In this document: positions 17,994-25,703 of the stretch, piece after piece
Position numbering within the stretch: position 1 is the stretch's first letter
How the letters are laid out: every line of letters starts with the position of its first letter
Position numbers and translations under genes: made by a program
The notes under the pieces: model-generated
Databases searched by the model: none
Seen by the model: only the letters and a program-made list of their open reading frames with translations
What the model was told of the DNA's origin: nothing
Assembly (NCBI GenBank): GCA_017403985.1
Contig: JAFRDE010000012.1
Span: 17,742-81,741, forward strand
Length of the DNA: 64,000 bases
Origin: Ruminococcus sp.
Lineage (GTDB): Bacteria > Bacillota > Clostridia > Oscillospirales > Acutalibacteraceae
Direction of reading: 5' to 3'

Positions 17994-19172
17994 TTATACC
18001 AAAGCCGCCTTCAATTCCTCAGTCTTGTCGGTGATCTCCCAGCGCACGCCGAGTTCTTCTCTGCCCATGTGACCGTAGGCGGAGAGCGGCGCGTAGGAAG
18101 TGTTCAGCAGATCGAGCGTGCGGATGATAGACGACGGACGCGCGTCGAACACCTTGTTGACCGCTTCAGCGATCTGTTCATTCGTATACTTGGAAGTACC
18201 GAACGTTTCCACCATAACGGAAACGGGCTTTGCGACGCCGATCGCGTAGGCGAGCTGGACCTCAGCCTTTTTCGCGATACCCGCGGCGACGATGTTCTTC
18301 GCGATATAGCGGGCGAAATACGCAGCGCTTCTGTCGACCTTGGTCGGATCCTTGCCGGAGAAAGCGCCGCCGCCGTGGCGCGCGTAGCCGCCGTAGGTAT
18401 CGACGATGATCTTGCGTCCGGTCAGACCGGAGTCGCCCTCGGGACCGCCGACGACGAATCTGCCGGTAGGATTGACAAATATCTTGGTATTATCGTCCAT
18501 CAAGCCCTCGGGAATGATCGGACGGATGACTTCTTTGATCAGATCCTCTCGGATCTTTTCGAGAGGCGTTTCGGCGTCATGCTGGGTAGACACAACGACG
18601 GTATCCACACGCTTTGCCCTGTCGCCGTCATATTCGACGGTGACCTGCGTCTTGCCGTCGGGGCGCAGATAAGGCAGATCGCCGTTCTTGCGTACTTCAG
18701 TCAAACGGTACGCCATCTTCTGTGCCAGAGAGATCGCCAGCGGCATCAGTTCGGGAGTCTCATCACAGGCGTAACCGAACATCATGCCCTGATCGCCCGC
18801 GCCGAGCTGATTATCGGCGTTATCCTCGCCGTCCTTGAGCTCATACGAAGCGTTGACGCCCATCGCGATATCGGGGCTCTGGGTATCCAGAAACACATTG
18901 ACCTCGCAGGTGTTGCCGTCAAAGGTCGCCGCCTCGCTGTCGTAGCCGATGTCGCAGACAGCCTTGCGGATGACCGCCTCATAATCCACCTTTGCGGTCG
19001 TGGAGATCTCTCCCATAACGTTGACTCTGCCGGTGGTCGCGGTGGTCTCGCAGGCGACATGCGCGTTCTTATCCTGAGACAGGATCGCGTCGAGGATCGA
19101 GTCGGACACGCGGTCGCACAGTTTATCGGGATGACCCTCGGTAACGGATTCGGACGTAAAGAAATAGCTCAT
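17994..19172 (-). CDS. metK: S-adenosylmethionine synthetase
   Basis: 392 residues, full length for MetK, which makes S-adenosylmethionine from methionine and ATP. Diagnostic motifs: [13 protein letters not shown] at the start, [12 protein letters not shown] (ATP-binding hexapeptide region) and [19 protein letters not shown] (P-loop-like region). GAGG precedes the ATG. A SAM-I riboswitch with terminator lies upstream, matching feedback control by the product. Confidence 0.98.
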   Translation of the reverse strand: MSYFFTSESVTEGHPDKLCDRVSDSILDAILSQDKNAHVACETTATTGRVNVMGEISTTAKVDYEAVIRKAVCDIGYDSEAATFDGNTCEVNVFLDTQSPDIAMGVNASYELKDGEDNADNQLGAGDQGMMFGYACDETPELMPLAISLAQKMAYRLTEVRKNGDLPYLRPDGKTQVTVEYDGDRAKRVDTVVVSTQHDAETPLEKIREDLIKEVIRPIIPEGLMDDNTKIFVNPTGRFVVGGPEGDSGLTGRKIIVDTYGGYARHGGGAFSGKDPTKVDRSAAYFARYIAKNIVAAGIAKKAEVQLAYAIGVAKPVSVMVETFGTSKYTNEQIAEAVNKVFDARPSSIIRTLDLLNTSYAPLSAYGHMGREELGVRWEITDKTEELKAALV

Positions 19173-19251
19173 AATAATACCTCATTCCTCAACTTTTCAA
19201 ATCATATCAGGCGGTACAATCGGCACAGGCTTTGCAAACAGAAGCATTAAA

Positions 19252-19292
19252 TGGTTGAGATTGCCGCAGACTGAAGCCCTCACAACGACAAT
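19252..19292. repeat. Dispersed repeat family A copy (diverged)
   Basis: GAGATTGCCGCAGACTGAAG then CCCTCACAACGACA, in the metK 5' UTR just past the riboswitch terminator. Confidence 0.55.
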
Positions 19293-19297
19293 TCATA

Positions 19298-19330
19298 ATA
19301 AAAAACTCCGCGCGGCTTACCGTGCGGAGC
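19298..19330 (-). terminator. SAM-I riboswitch expression-platform terminator
   Basis: CTCCGCACGG-TAAG-CCGCGCGGAG followed by TTTTTTATT on the minus strand, directly after the aptamer. Confidence 0.9.
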
Positions 19331-19335
19331 AAAAA

Positions 19336-19427
19336 CTCATCTCTCGGTCATACCGCAGGATTTAGCACCTTACATATCGCAGGTTGCCGGACTTCACAGG
19401 GCCTGTCCCTCAGTCGCTCTTGATAAG
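19336..19427 (-). promoter_or_regulatory. SAM-I (S-box) riboswitch aptamer
   Basis: Minus strand starts CTTATCAAGAG and contains GAGGGACAGGCCC, GAAGTCCGGCAACC, AAGGTGCTAAATCC and ACCGAGAGATGAG in order, which are the S-box consensus blocks. It lies upstream of metK. SAM binding should favour the following terminator. Confidence 0.96.
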
Positions 19428-19481
19428 TGTATCAGTTATTTAGTAAAGGGAGGAGCAAGCTCCTCCCTCACTGCTTTTTTG

Positions 19482-19510
19482 ATTATAATACATACGACAA
19501 AAAATGTCAA
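19482..19510 (-). promoter_or_regulatory. Consensus sigma-A promoter of the metK transcript
   Basis: TTGACA (19505-19510), 17-bp spacer, TATAAT (19482-19487). Between it and the aptamer is a GGGAGGAGC/GCTCCTCCC hairpin. Confidence 0.92.
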
Positions 19511-19529
19511 TATACTATACGGGATCGTT

Positions 19530-19823
19530 TCAAGCGATCTCCTCTAAAGAACAGCCGCAGTCGATGCTGTGCTTGACTCTGTCCTGAACCTCGGCGCGCT
19601 TCGCGTCGTTGAAGCGATCTACGGTACCTACGAGGTAGCCGGTGATGCGGCGGATGCGCTCGAAGGGAACGTTATCATAGGTGTAGCTCATATCGACATA
19701 GTCGCCGTCAACGGTGAAGGTCACGGAGGTGATCAGCTTGTCGGGATTCTGTTCTTTGATCTGAGATACGTACGCGTTGATTTCTGTTTTTGTCAGGCTG
19801 CCGCCGTTTACTGTTACTGTCAT
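19530..19823 (-). CDS. Small protein resembling the C-terminal tail of anaerobic ribonucleotide reductase
   Basis: 97 residues from ATG 19821-19823 (MTVTVNGGSL), chosen for the GAGGAG six bases upstream; a longer frame would run through a repeat. RRITGYLVGTVDRFNDAKRA resembles the segment near the C-terminus of NrdD, and CGC close to the end could be a metal or redox site. It is too short to be an enzyme on its own. It has its own promoter. The similarity is from memory of the family and needs a profile search; otherwise treat as hypothetical. Confidence 0.6.
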   Translation of the reverse strand: MTVTVNGGSLTKTEINAYVSQIKEQNPDKLITSVTFTVDGDYVDMSYTYDNVPFERIRRITGYLVGTVDRFNDAKRAEVQDRVKHSIDCGCSLEEIA

Positions 19824-19879
19824 GTTAATCTCCTCATTTCCTAAAGTTTTATTGGATTCAATACAATAATTTGGTTTCT

Positions 19880-19945
19880 CGCTGTCGCTCAAGCAACGAT
19901 ACAATTCCTCAGCCGCTTCGCGGCAGCTCCCTTTCCCAAAGGGAG
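19880..19945. repeat. Dispersed repeat family B copy
   Basis: Contains CCTCAGCCGCTTCGCGGCAG and CTCCCTTTCCCAAAGGGAGC, a pair of hairpins. A related unit is at 24866-24912 (CCTCAGTTGCCTGAGG, CTCCCTTGGAAAAGGGAG). It lies in the 5' UTR of the NrdD-tail-like gene. Confidence 0.6.
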
Positions 19946-19985
19946 CCAGCAGGTCAAAACACACTTTATCTTGATTGCAGTTCAA

Positions 19986-20014
19986 ATAATAGCACAATAT
20001 ATAGTGGTTTGCAA
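19986..20014 (-). promoter_or_regulatory. Sigma-A promoter for the NrdD-tail-like gene
   Basis: TTGCAA (20009-20014), 17-bp spacer, TATTAT (19986-19991), minus strand. Confidence 0.65.
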
Positions 20015-20178
20015 GTAACAAAACTATATTTTTTAGTTACAAGTTTTTAACTTATTTTGTATCTCCCGTCACCAGGGGCGCTATATATAGTATTATACAG
20101 CATCATTGTATAATTATATTGCGAATCGGGAAAAATAAAATATAAATATTTATTCAGAAAATAGGGAGGTTAATGAAT

Positions 20179-20313
20179 ATGATCGGATTTCTGATCGGCT
20201 TGGTCGTCGGAGGTATCTTCGGCGTGATCGTGATGGCGTTGATGAACGCGGCGAGTGAAGCGGATGATCATGCAGAAAAGCAGCATAAAATATGGCAGGA
20301 TAAAACCGTATAG
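20179..20313 (+). CDS. DUF3789-like one-helix membrane miniprotein
   Basis: 44 residues from ATG 20179 (MIGFLIGLVVGG), eight bases after GGAGG; an ATG at 20173 is too close to that site. One N-terminal membrane helix with glycines (FLIGLVVGGIFGVIVMALM), then a short charged tail ending WQDKTV. Small proteins of this shape are grouped as DUF3789 in Firmicutes; function unknown. Confidence 0.7.
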   Translation: MIGFLIGLVVGGIFGVIVMALMNAASEADDHAEKQHKIWQDKTV

Positions 20314-20331
20314 CTTATATGCGTTCTCTGT

Positions 20332-20372
20332 AAATGGCAAGGGACAGTTCAAAATCAACTGCCCCTTGCCAT
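20332..20372. terminator. Bidirectional terminator hairpin
   Basis: AATGGCAAGGGACAGTT and its near complement AACTGCCCCTTGCCATT around a 7-base loop, with T- and A-rich flanks. It separates the convergent miniprotein and 174-residue membrane protein genes. Confidence 0.75.
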
Positions 20373-20380
20373 TCATATTT

Positions 20381-20905
20381 TTATCTCATTTTTTCCTTGA
20401 GGATCATCCGAGGAATATTGACAGCAGCAAGCACAGCAAATGCCATTGCTAAGCCATAAACAAAATACACCGTTTCAAATGTCCGGGCGGTCAAAGCGTT
20501 TGCCGTATGAAGCAACTCATCATATCCGACAAGAGCTCCGCTCAAACTCCATAAGAAAGTTGACGATAACAGTCCGAGTAAATTAACAACGATGTTCTTC
20601 AATACTGACGCCGCATGATCGTAACAAATCATAAAGAATCCCAAATGAGACACCGTAAGCGCCAGAATCAACGCAGGCATCGCCGAAAGACTCAGTTTAT
20701 AAAAAAAACACAACATTAGGAGCATAGGAGAAAAACAGTAGAATATTACGCTGACAACACGAAGCCTTAAGCGTGTTCCGCTTTTTTTCACACCTTGCAT
20801 GACAAAGGTCATTCCCACTCCCACAGCGGCAGGAAGAAGTGATGAAAGCAGCATTATCATTAGATTACGTAACAATCCTGAAATGATTATATAACTGTTT
20901 TCCAT
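20381..20905 (-). CDS. Hypothetical membrane protein
   Basis: 174 residues with about four to five membrane segments (around 10-35, 47-70, 75-100, 105-130, 140-165). I do not recognise the family; parts look loosely like ABC-permease N-termini, but no permease signature is visible. It is the last gene of the DUF1836-NfeD-stomatin cluster, 11 bp after the stomatin stop. Confidence 0.7.
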   Translation of the reverse strand: MENSYIIISGLLRNLMIMLLSSLLPAAVGVGMTFVMQGVKKSGTRLRLRVVSVIFYCFSPMLLMLCFFYKLSLSAMPALILALTVSHLGFFMICYDHAASVLKNIVVNLLGLLSSTFLWSLSGALVGYDELLHTANALTARTFETVYFVYGLAMAFAVLAAVNIPRMILKEKMR

Positions 20906-20916
20906 CTCTTATCTCC

Positions 20917-21822
20917 TTATTCTTTCGGTTTGGTGATCATTTCCTTGAGGGACGTCGCAACCGTCGCAAGGTTCGACATATTCGAAGGAACGATCAGCTT
21001 GGTCGCCTTGCCGTCGGCTACCTTCGCGAGCGCCTCGAGCGATTTCAGCTCGATGACCTTATCGCTGGGGTTGGCTTCACTCAGCATACGCAGCGCGTCG
21101 GCGTTCGCCTTCTGTACGGTCAGGATCGCCTGCGCCTCGCCTTCCGCCTCGCGGATCTTACTTTCCTTCACAGCGTCAGCCTTGAGGATCGCGCTTTCCT
21201 TCAGACCTTCGGCGACGAGGATCTGGGATCTCTTCTCACCCTCAGCGTCGAGGATACGAGCGCGGCGCTCGCGCTCCGCCTTCATCTGCTTCTCCATGGC
21301 GTCCTGGATCTCGCGCGGAGGCAGGATGTTCTTCAGCTCTACGCGGATCACGCGGATGCCCCACGCGTCGGTCGCCTCATCGAGGATGATGCGGATCTTG
21401 TCGTTGATGGTGTCGCGGGAGGTCAGGGTGGAGTCGAGCTCGAGGTCGCCGATGATATTACGCAGAGTGGTGGCGGTCAGGTTCTCGATCGCGCTCAAAG
21501 GACGCTCTACGCCGTAGGTGTACAGCTTCGGATCGGTGATCTCGAAGTACACGACGGTGTCGATCTGCATCGTGACGTTATCACGGGTGATAACCGGCTG
21601 GGGCGGGAAGTCCACGACCTGCTCTTTTAACGATACCTTCTTGGAAATACGGTCGATAAAGGGCACCTTGAGGTGCAGACCGGTTCCCCAAGTCTGATGA
21701 TACGCGCCGAGACGCTCGATGACGAACGCGTGTGCCTGCGGCACGATCTTGATGTTGCGCGCGACGATGATCACAACGATCAGCGCGATAACAGCAATAA
21801 TGATTAATGATACGATTGACAT
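20917..21822 (-). CDS. SPFH/Band 7 stomatin-like protein (QmcA type)
   Basis: 301 residues: an N-terminal membrane segment (~5-25), then an SPFH domain (~25-180) with FVIERLGAYHQTWGTGLH and VVYFEITDPKLYTYGVE, then a charged coiled-coil stretch (~180-240) rich in EGEKRSQILVAEG-type repeats. Stomatins form membrane-associated oligomers. Pairing with NfeD immediately upstream is the typical arrangement. Confidence 0.93.
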   Translation of the reverse strand: MSIVSLIIIAVIALIVVIIVARNIKIVPQAHAFVIERLGAYHQTWGTGLHLKVPFIDRISKKVSLKEQVVDFPPQPVITRDNVTMQIDTVVYFEITDPKLYTYGVERPLSAIENLTATTLRNIIGDLELDSTLTSRDTINDKIRIILDEATDAWGIRVIRVELKNILPPREIQDAMEKQMKAERERRARILDAEGEKRSQILVAEGLKESAILKADAVKESKIREAEGEAQAILTVQKANADALRMLSEANPSDKVIELKSLEALAKVADGKATKLIVPSNMSNLATVATSLKEMITKPKE

Positions 21823-21873
21823 AATGCTTTCCTTTCAAAATACAGTTGATAGTTATTAGTATTAAGTTATCAG

Positions 21874-22311
21874 CTAATGGTTATTCTTACTTACCATCAG
21901 CTTGACGCCTTCGATGGCGGTAACGGTCACGCTCTCGCCCTCGGGGATCACCTCTCCGTTGACGCTGCGCGCCGTCCACTTTTCGGTATCGACCTTGACC
22001 ATTCCCTGCGCCTTATCGTTGTCGATCCCGGTCAGCACGATCGCGGTCTTGCCGATATAGCGGTCGGCGTTGGTCGCTTCCGCCTTATTTTTTCTCAGCT
22101 TTTTGACCAGCGGGCGCGTTACGGCGAGCGAGATCGCCGATACGACGACAAAAACCGCTCCCTGAATGATGATATTATCCGTAAACAGCGAGGTGATACA
22201 CGCCGCGATACCGCCGATGGTGAACCAGATCGACACCAGCTGCACGGTGATCGCTTCGAGCAGCGCCATCGCTACGGCGAGCACCAGCCATATGATTGTC
22301 ATAGTATTCAT
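21874..22311 (-). CDS. NfeD-family membrane protein
   Basis: 145 residues: three membrane helices (~5-70) followed by a C-terminal OB-fold (~85-145, IGKTAIVLTGIDNDKAQGMVK ... WTARSVNGEVIPEGESVTV). This is the short NfeD form without the protease domain. AGGAGG six bases upstream of its ATG. It is the operon partner of the stomatin gene. Confidence 0.92.
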   Translation of the reverse strand: MNTMTIIWLVLAVAMALLEAITVQLVSIWFTIGGIAACITSLFTDNIIIQGAVFVVVSAISLAVTRPLVKKLRKNKAEATNADRYIGKTAIVLTGIDNDKAQGMVKVDTEKWTARSVNGEVIPEGESVTVTAIEGVKLMVSKNNH

Positions 22312-22314
22312 GGA

Positions 22315-22440
22315 TTACCTCCTGAAGAAGAATCCGCCCGGCGGTCTCATGAAAACATGAGGACGCGGCATCGGTCTGAAGAACAGAAACGGAGCCGGGA
22401 AACGCCTCGGATGCATCATCCTGAATAAATTAAACATCAT
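22315..22440 (-). CDS. Candidate 41-residue Phe/Pro/Arg/Met-rich small ORF
   Basis: ATG at 22438-22440 overlaps the end of the preceding gene, and the stop lies just before the NfeD start, whose ribosome binding site is contained in its last codons. It encodes MMFNLFRMMHPRRFPAPF and a Pro/Arg-rich tail. Close packing on both sides suggests real translation by coupling, but there is no strong binding site of its own and composition is odd. It could equally be spacer. Confidence 0.4.
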   Translation of the reverse strand: MMFNLFRMMHPRRFPAPFLFFRPMPRPHVFMRPPGGFFFRR

Positions 22441-22738
22441 GATCTTTAAATAACGCCTCCTTGTTTTCGTGCGGTTCGACGGGCATATTCTGTCTGTCGG
22501 CTCTGCGGGCGACGAAGAAAGAGATAACCAGCAGGACGAACAGCGGGATGAATATGACCATCATCAGGTTATTGCCGGTAAAGATGCCGATCAGCATCAG
22601 GACGAATGTCACTAAGCACAGTACTGCGCTGACCGTCGTATTGGTAGATTTTTTCTGAGACCCGTAAACGTCTTTATACTGATTTGCCTGAGCCGCTACG
22701 GGTCGGTTCTTCATAAAATCGGTTTGATTATTTTCCAT
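22430..22738 (-). CDS. Small two-helix membrane protein
   Basis: 102 residues from ATG 22736-22738 (MENNQTDFMK), chosen because AGGAG lies between it and an upstream ATG that overlaps the previous stop. A polar N-terminus (~35 residues) is followed by two membrane helices (~37-75) and a charged tail. Family not recognised. It lies between the DUF1836 regulator and NfeD. Confidence 0.7.
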   Translation of the reverse strand: MENNQTDFMKNRPVAAQANQYKDVYGSQKKSTNTTVSAVLCLVTFVLMLIGIFTGNNLMMVIFIPLFVLLVISFFVARRADRQNMPVEPHENKEALFKDHDV

Positions 22739-22755
22739 TTTATTATCTCCTGTCA

Positions 22756-23292
22756 TTAGATCGTTTCATTGAATAATTTGTCTGCCTCACTCTTACAGCA
22801 GCTCGCCGCATACGCGTAAGCCATGATCCGCAAAGCGCAGACTATCTTCTCTTTGTCTGAGGCGGACATATCCGCCAGAGATTCGTCGACCGCGGCGGTG
22901 ACCTCCCCTACCCTGTTCAGCGGGAGTTGACCCTGATCCAGCTGATCGGCGATCACACAGAAGACGTCGTATAGCCGTTCTTCGGTAATGATATCGTCGC
23001 TTTCATCGTCGGTGTCGCCGTTGATATAGGTGAGCAATCCGCCGATACGCTCGATCGCCATACATTCCCTCAGTTCGGAGATCAGCAGGATCCGCGCCAG
23101 ATGGCGCTCGCTGTACTTCTTCATAACGGGATGCGGCACATAACCGCGCTTGATCCAGTTCTGGATCGTAGTCGGCTCCAGATCGCTCAGCCTGCATATC
23201 TGACCGAGCGTCAAGCCGTCAGCCGCCTTGATCAGCGGAAGATAATCGGCGATCCTGCCGCGTTTCTTTTCCATGGTTTTTGCGTCAGTCAT
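22756..23292 (-). CDS. DUF1836 protein with MerR-like helix-turn-helix
   Basis: 178 residues; GGGAGG seven bases before ATG. LTLGQICRLSDLEPTTIQNWIKRGYVPHP is a DNA-binding helix-turn-helix of the kind seen in DUF1836 proteins, followed by a helical C-terminal domain. First gene of the cluster leading to NfeD and stomatin, and its promoter has a palindrome in the spacer, so autoregulation is plausible. Confidence 0.8.
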   Translation of the reverse strand: MTDAKTMEKKRGRIADYLPLIKAADGLTLGQICRLSDLEPTTIQNWIKRGYVPHPVMKKYSERHLARILLISELRECMAIERIGGLLTYINGDTDDESDDIITEERLYDVFCVIADQLDQGQLPLNRVGEVTAAVDESLADMSASDKEKIVCALRIMAYAYAASCCKSEADKLFNETI

Positions 23293-23320
23293 AATCCGCC
23301 TCCCTTCTCGAGTTTACATG

Positions 23321-23349
23321 ATTATATCACAGGTTCATGTGACTGTCAA
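23321..23349 (-). promoter_or_regulatory. Consensus promoter with internal palindrome upstream of the DUF1836 gene
   Basis: TTGACA (23344-23349), 17-bp spacer, TATAAT (23321-23326). The spacer contains TCACA-TGAACC-TGTGA, an inverted repeat that could be an operator. Confidence 0.88.
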
Positions 23350-23379
23350 TACTTTTCGCACGAATATTTAAAATTTTTT

Positions 23380-23408
23380 CAAAAGAAAAGCCCGCCGTAA
23401 GGCGAGCT
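23380..23408 (-). terminator. Intrinsic terminator downstream of the lipoprotein gene
   Basis: GCTCGCC-TTAC-GGCGGGC followed by TTTTCTTTT on the minus strand. Confidence 0.85.
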
Positions 23409-23442
23409 CTCAAAATCATACCTTTATTATTGCCGTCTAATA

Positions 23443-23913
23443 CTATTCAAAAACCTTTTCGGTGATCAATGAACCGTCGTCGTTGAGATAGCTCACCTTA
23501 ACCTTCGGGTTTTCTGTATTGACATACTGACGCAGTTCCTCAACAACGTCGCCGTAGACCTCCGTGCTGGTGCTGTCGGACAGCGCGCTGTCGATCCTCT
23601 CCTTCATTGCGGCGACTTGATCATCCGCAAAATGGTCTACATAGGTATATTCATACACCAGTGTATCGTCTTGTGCATATACCGCCATCTTAACGACCGA
23701 CTCATCGCCCTCTGACTGCTCTTTGATCCGCTCCTGTACCTGAGGATTATTGAGATAATCCTCAACAGTCGCGAATTGCTTCACGGGAGCGGCAGTAGCC
23801 GCAGCGGAATCGGCGCTGTCTTTCGTCGCGCCGTTCTCACTGCTCTTTTCACCGCAAGCCGCAAGGGATACACAGAATAATAATGCCAATAATAAACAAA
23901 TCAACTTTTTCAT
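23443..23913 (-). CDS. Lipoprotein, DUF4854-like
   Basis: 156 residues from ATG 23911-23913 (MKKLICLLLA) with GGAGC upstream. A lipoprotein signal peptide ends at LAAC-G (about residue 20), followed by a Ser/Ala/Thr-rich linker to ~50 and a compact domain (VEDYLNNPQVQERIKEQ ... SEGDESVVKMAVYAQDDT) that fits DUF4854. It is anchored outside the membrane; function unknown. Last gene of the operon starting with the acyl-CoA synthetase at 27382. Confidence 0.8.
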   Translation of the reverse strand: MKKLICLLLALLFCVSLAACGEKSSENGATKDSADSAAATAAPVKQFATVEDYLNNPQVQERIKEQSEGDESVVKMAVYAQDDTLVYEYTYVDHFADDQVAAMKERIDSALSDSTSTEVYGDVVEELRQYVNTENPKVKVSYLNDDGSLITEKVFE

Positions 23914-23934
23914 ATTATAATGCTCCAAAGACAA

Positions 23935-24831
23935 TTATTGATAATCAAAGCCGCTGGGTTCACAGATCGGCTTGTCAAGGATCTCGGGATTCTCACAAAT
24001 ATACTGCACGAGCTTTAAGCTGCGGGCAAAGTAGAAGCCGTCGCCGATACGCTCGTCGAGCGTCGCGCCGATATCGCACATCTTGCGGATCTGCTTGGTG
24101 CCGTCGGGCATCAGGCGTTCCTCGTCGTGGATCGTGCCGATGGTAATCATCAGGCTGTTGGTGCCGTAGTTGTTCAGATGGTGATAGACGGCGGGACATT
24201 TGATCGAACCGAGGTTGGACAGGAAGATCGAGGAATAATGCGGATCGCCGTCGGAAAACGCCTTTGGGGTCTTGCCCCAGTAATCCAGCCAGCGCGCGAT
24301 CTTGCAGATGAACATCACGATCGGTCTGGGCAGAGCGCCGATCTTATCGAGCGTATCGTCGATCCCGCCCTTTTTGTTCGCGTCCCTGCGCACCTTTCTG
24401 ACTTTATCGACGACCAGTCTGCTGACGTTGTCGACGGTGTCGGTTGCTTTGGGCACAAAGAACAGCAGCGCCTCTTCCGCGTGATCGTCAAACGCCAGCT
24501 TCGCCGCGAAGGCACAGCTGATCTCATAGCGCTCATAGGTGCGTCCCGCCTGAACGAAACGGTTCATCAGCGGGCGCTCGTTCACCATCTTGGCGCACGC
24601 GGCGATCACACAGTGGAAAAAGGTCGTTTTGATCTCGGGATTTTCGATATTCTTCTTCTCAACAAACTCGAGCATCTTCGTCACGTCGATCGAATCGTGC
24701 AGATACACCTCACAGTCGGTGCGCTTGGGCCACAGGCATGACATGATCGTCTGCAGTCCGGGAACCTTGACGCGCCTGCCGTCCCATCGATCGCCCCATT
24801 TGCGTTTATATCCGTTGATTACTTTTGCCAT
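23935..24831 (-). CDS. 2-oxoacid dehydrogenase E2 / CAT-fold acyltransferase-like protein with altered active site
   Basis: 298 residues from ATG 24829-24831 (MAKVINGYKR), with GGGGGAT upstream. The fold-level pattern is that of the chloramphenicol-acetyltransferase/E2 catalytic domain, including a C-terminal ATLDERIGDGFYFA. In active enzymes this site reads DHRxxDG; here the histidine position is E, so classic acyl transfer is doubtful. There are no lipoyl or subunit-binding domains. It lies 22 bp before the lipoprotein gene and follows the MBL hydrolase. Confidence 0.7.
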   Translation of the reverse strand: MAKVINGYKRKWGDRWDGRRVKVPGLQTIMSCLWPKRTDCEVYLHDSIDVTKMLEFVEKKNIENPEIKTTFFHCVIAACAKMVNERPLMNRFVQAGRTYERYEISCAFAAKLAFDDHAEEALLFFVPKATDTVDNVSRLVVDKVRKVRRDANKKGGIDDTLDKIGALPRPIVMFICKIARWLDYWGKTPKAFSDGDPHYSSIFLSNLGSIKCPAVYHHLNNYGTNSLMITIGTIHDEERLMPDGTKQIRKMCDIGATLDERIGDGFYFARSLKLVQYICENPEILDKPICEPSGFDYQ

Positions 24832-24865
24832 AGTATCATCCCCCATATCAATATCGGTTAAGTTC

Positions 24866-24912
24866 CATTGGAACCCTCAGTTGCCTGAGGCGACAGCTCC
24901 CTTGGAAAAGGG
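24866..24912. repeat. Dispersed repeat family B copy
   Basis: CCTCAGTTGCCTGAGG hairpin followed by CTCCCTTGGAAAAGGGAG hairpin. Same layout as 19880-19945. Confidence 0.6.
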
Positions 24913-24923
24913 AGGCGAAAGAA

Positions 24924-25703
24924 TTATATTTCATATACCTTCCCGAATTCCATCGCGGCGGTCGGTATACCTTCCTTTGTCAGCCGATAGGTAAAAAGAG
25001 CGGTTTCAATCCGCGAGGACATCGGCGGGAAAGTATCGTCGTAATGGTCGAGAAAGATGCTTTTAGGTTCTAACTTGTTAATGATCGGCTTTACGGTCCG
25101 CGCGGGATCCCCCGTACCCTGGAACGGCAGGATCAGCACGTCGGCGCCCGTCGGATAAAGCGTATCGATATCCAGACCCATGCTGCCCATCAGCTGGATC
25201 CTCTTCCCCTCCGCTTCGATCTCATAAAAGAGCGTTTCGCGGTTTTCATCAAACCGACGGTTCAATTTTATCAGCTCATAGAGGCGCTTCGGATGCAGAA
25301 GCGTTTCCTTTTTGAACACGGTTTTCATCACTATGCCCGCGTCGAAACGGCAGTGCCGTCCCTGATACACGCGTATCTTGAAGCCGCCGAGCTGAAAACT
25401 GACGCCGGGCGCGATCAGCTTCAGTTTTTCTTTCGGAAGATCGTGTTCGATCAGCGTCTGACACGGTGTAATAGTAGCGTGTATCTTTACATCGGCGTCC
25501 TTGTACAGGCGCGGGATATCCAGAATGTGATCAAAGTGACCGTGCGTCACCAGCACCGCGTCAGCCGTACGGAATTTGATCGCGCGCAGCTTGCGGCGAC
25601 AAAGCGATTCGTTGAGCGGGATCCCTAAAAACGGATCGAACACCAGACGGTATCCGTCCGATTCGAGCATGACGGCAGCCGTGCCATACCAACTCAGCTT
25701 CAT
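24924..25703 (-). CDS. MBL-fold metallo-hydrolase
   Basis: 259 residues with the metallo-beta-lactamase signature VLVTHGHFDHI (HxHxDH, ~53-60) and a later FLDHYDDTF that supplies a second histidine. UlaG/YycJ-like proteins have similar length. Its ATG overlaps the stop of the acyl-CoA synthetase (ATGA), so the two are coupled. Substrate unknown; a thioester or lactone would fit the neighbour. Confidence 0.85.
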   Translation of the reverse strand: MKLSWYGTAAVMLESDGYRLVFDPFLGIPLNESLCRRKLRAIKFRTADAVLVTHGHFDHILDIPRLYKDADVKIHATITPCQTLIEHDLPKEKLKLIAPGVSFQLGGFKIRVYQGRHCRFDAGIVMKTVFKKETLLHPKRLYELIKLNRRFDENRETLFYEIEAEGKRIQLMGSMGLDIDTLYPTGADVLILPFQGTGDPARTVKPIINKLEPKSIFLDHYDDTFPPMSSRIETALFTYRLTKEGIPTAAMEFGKVYEI

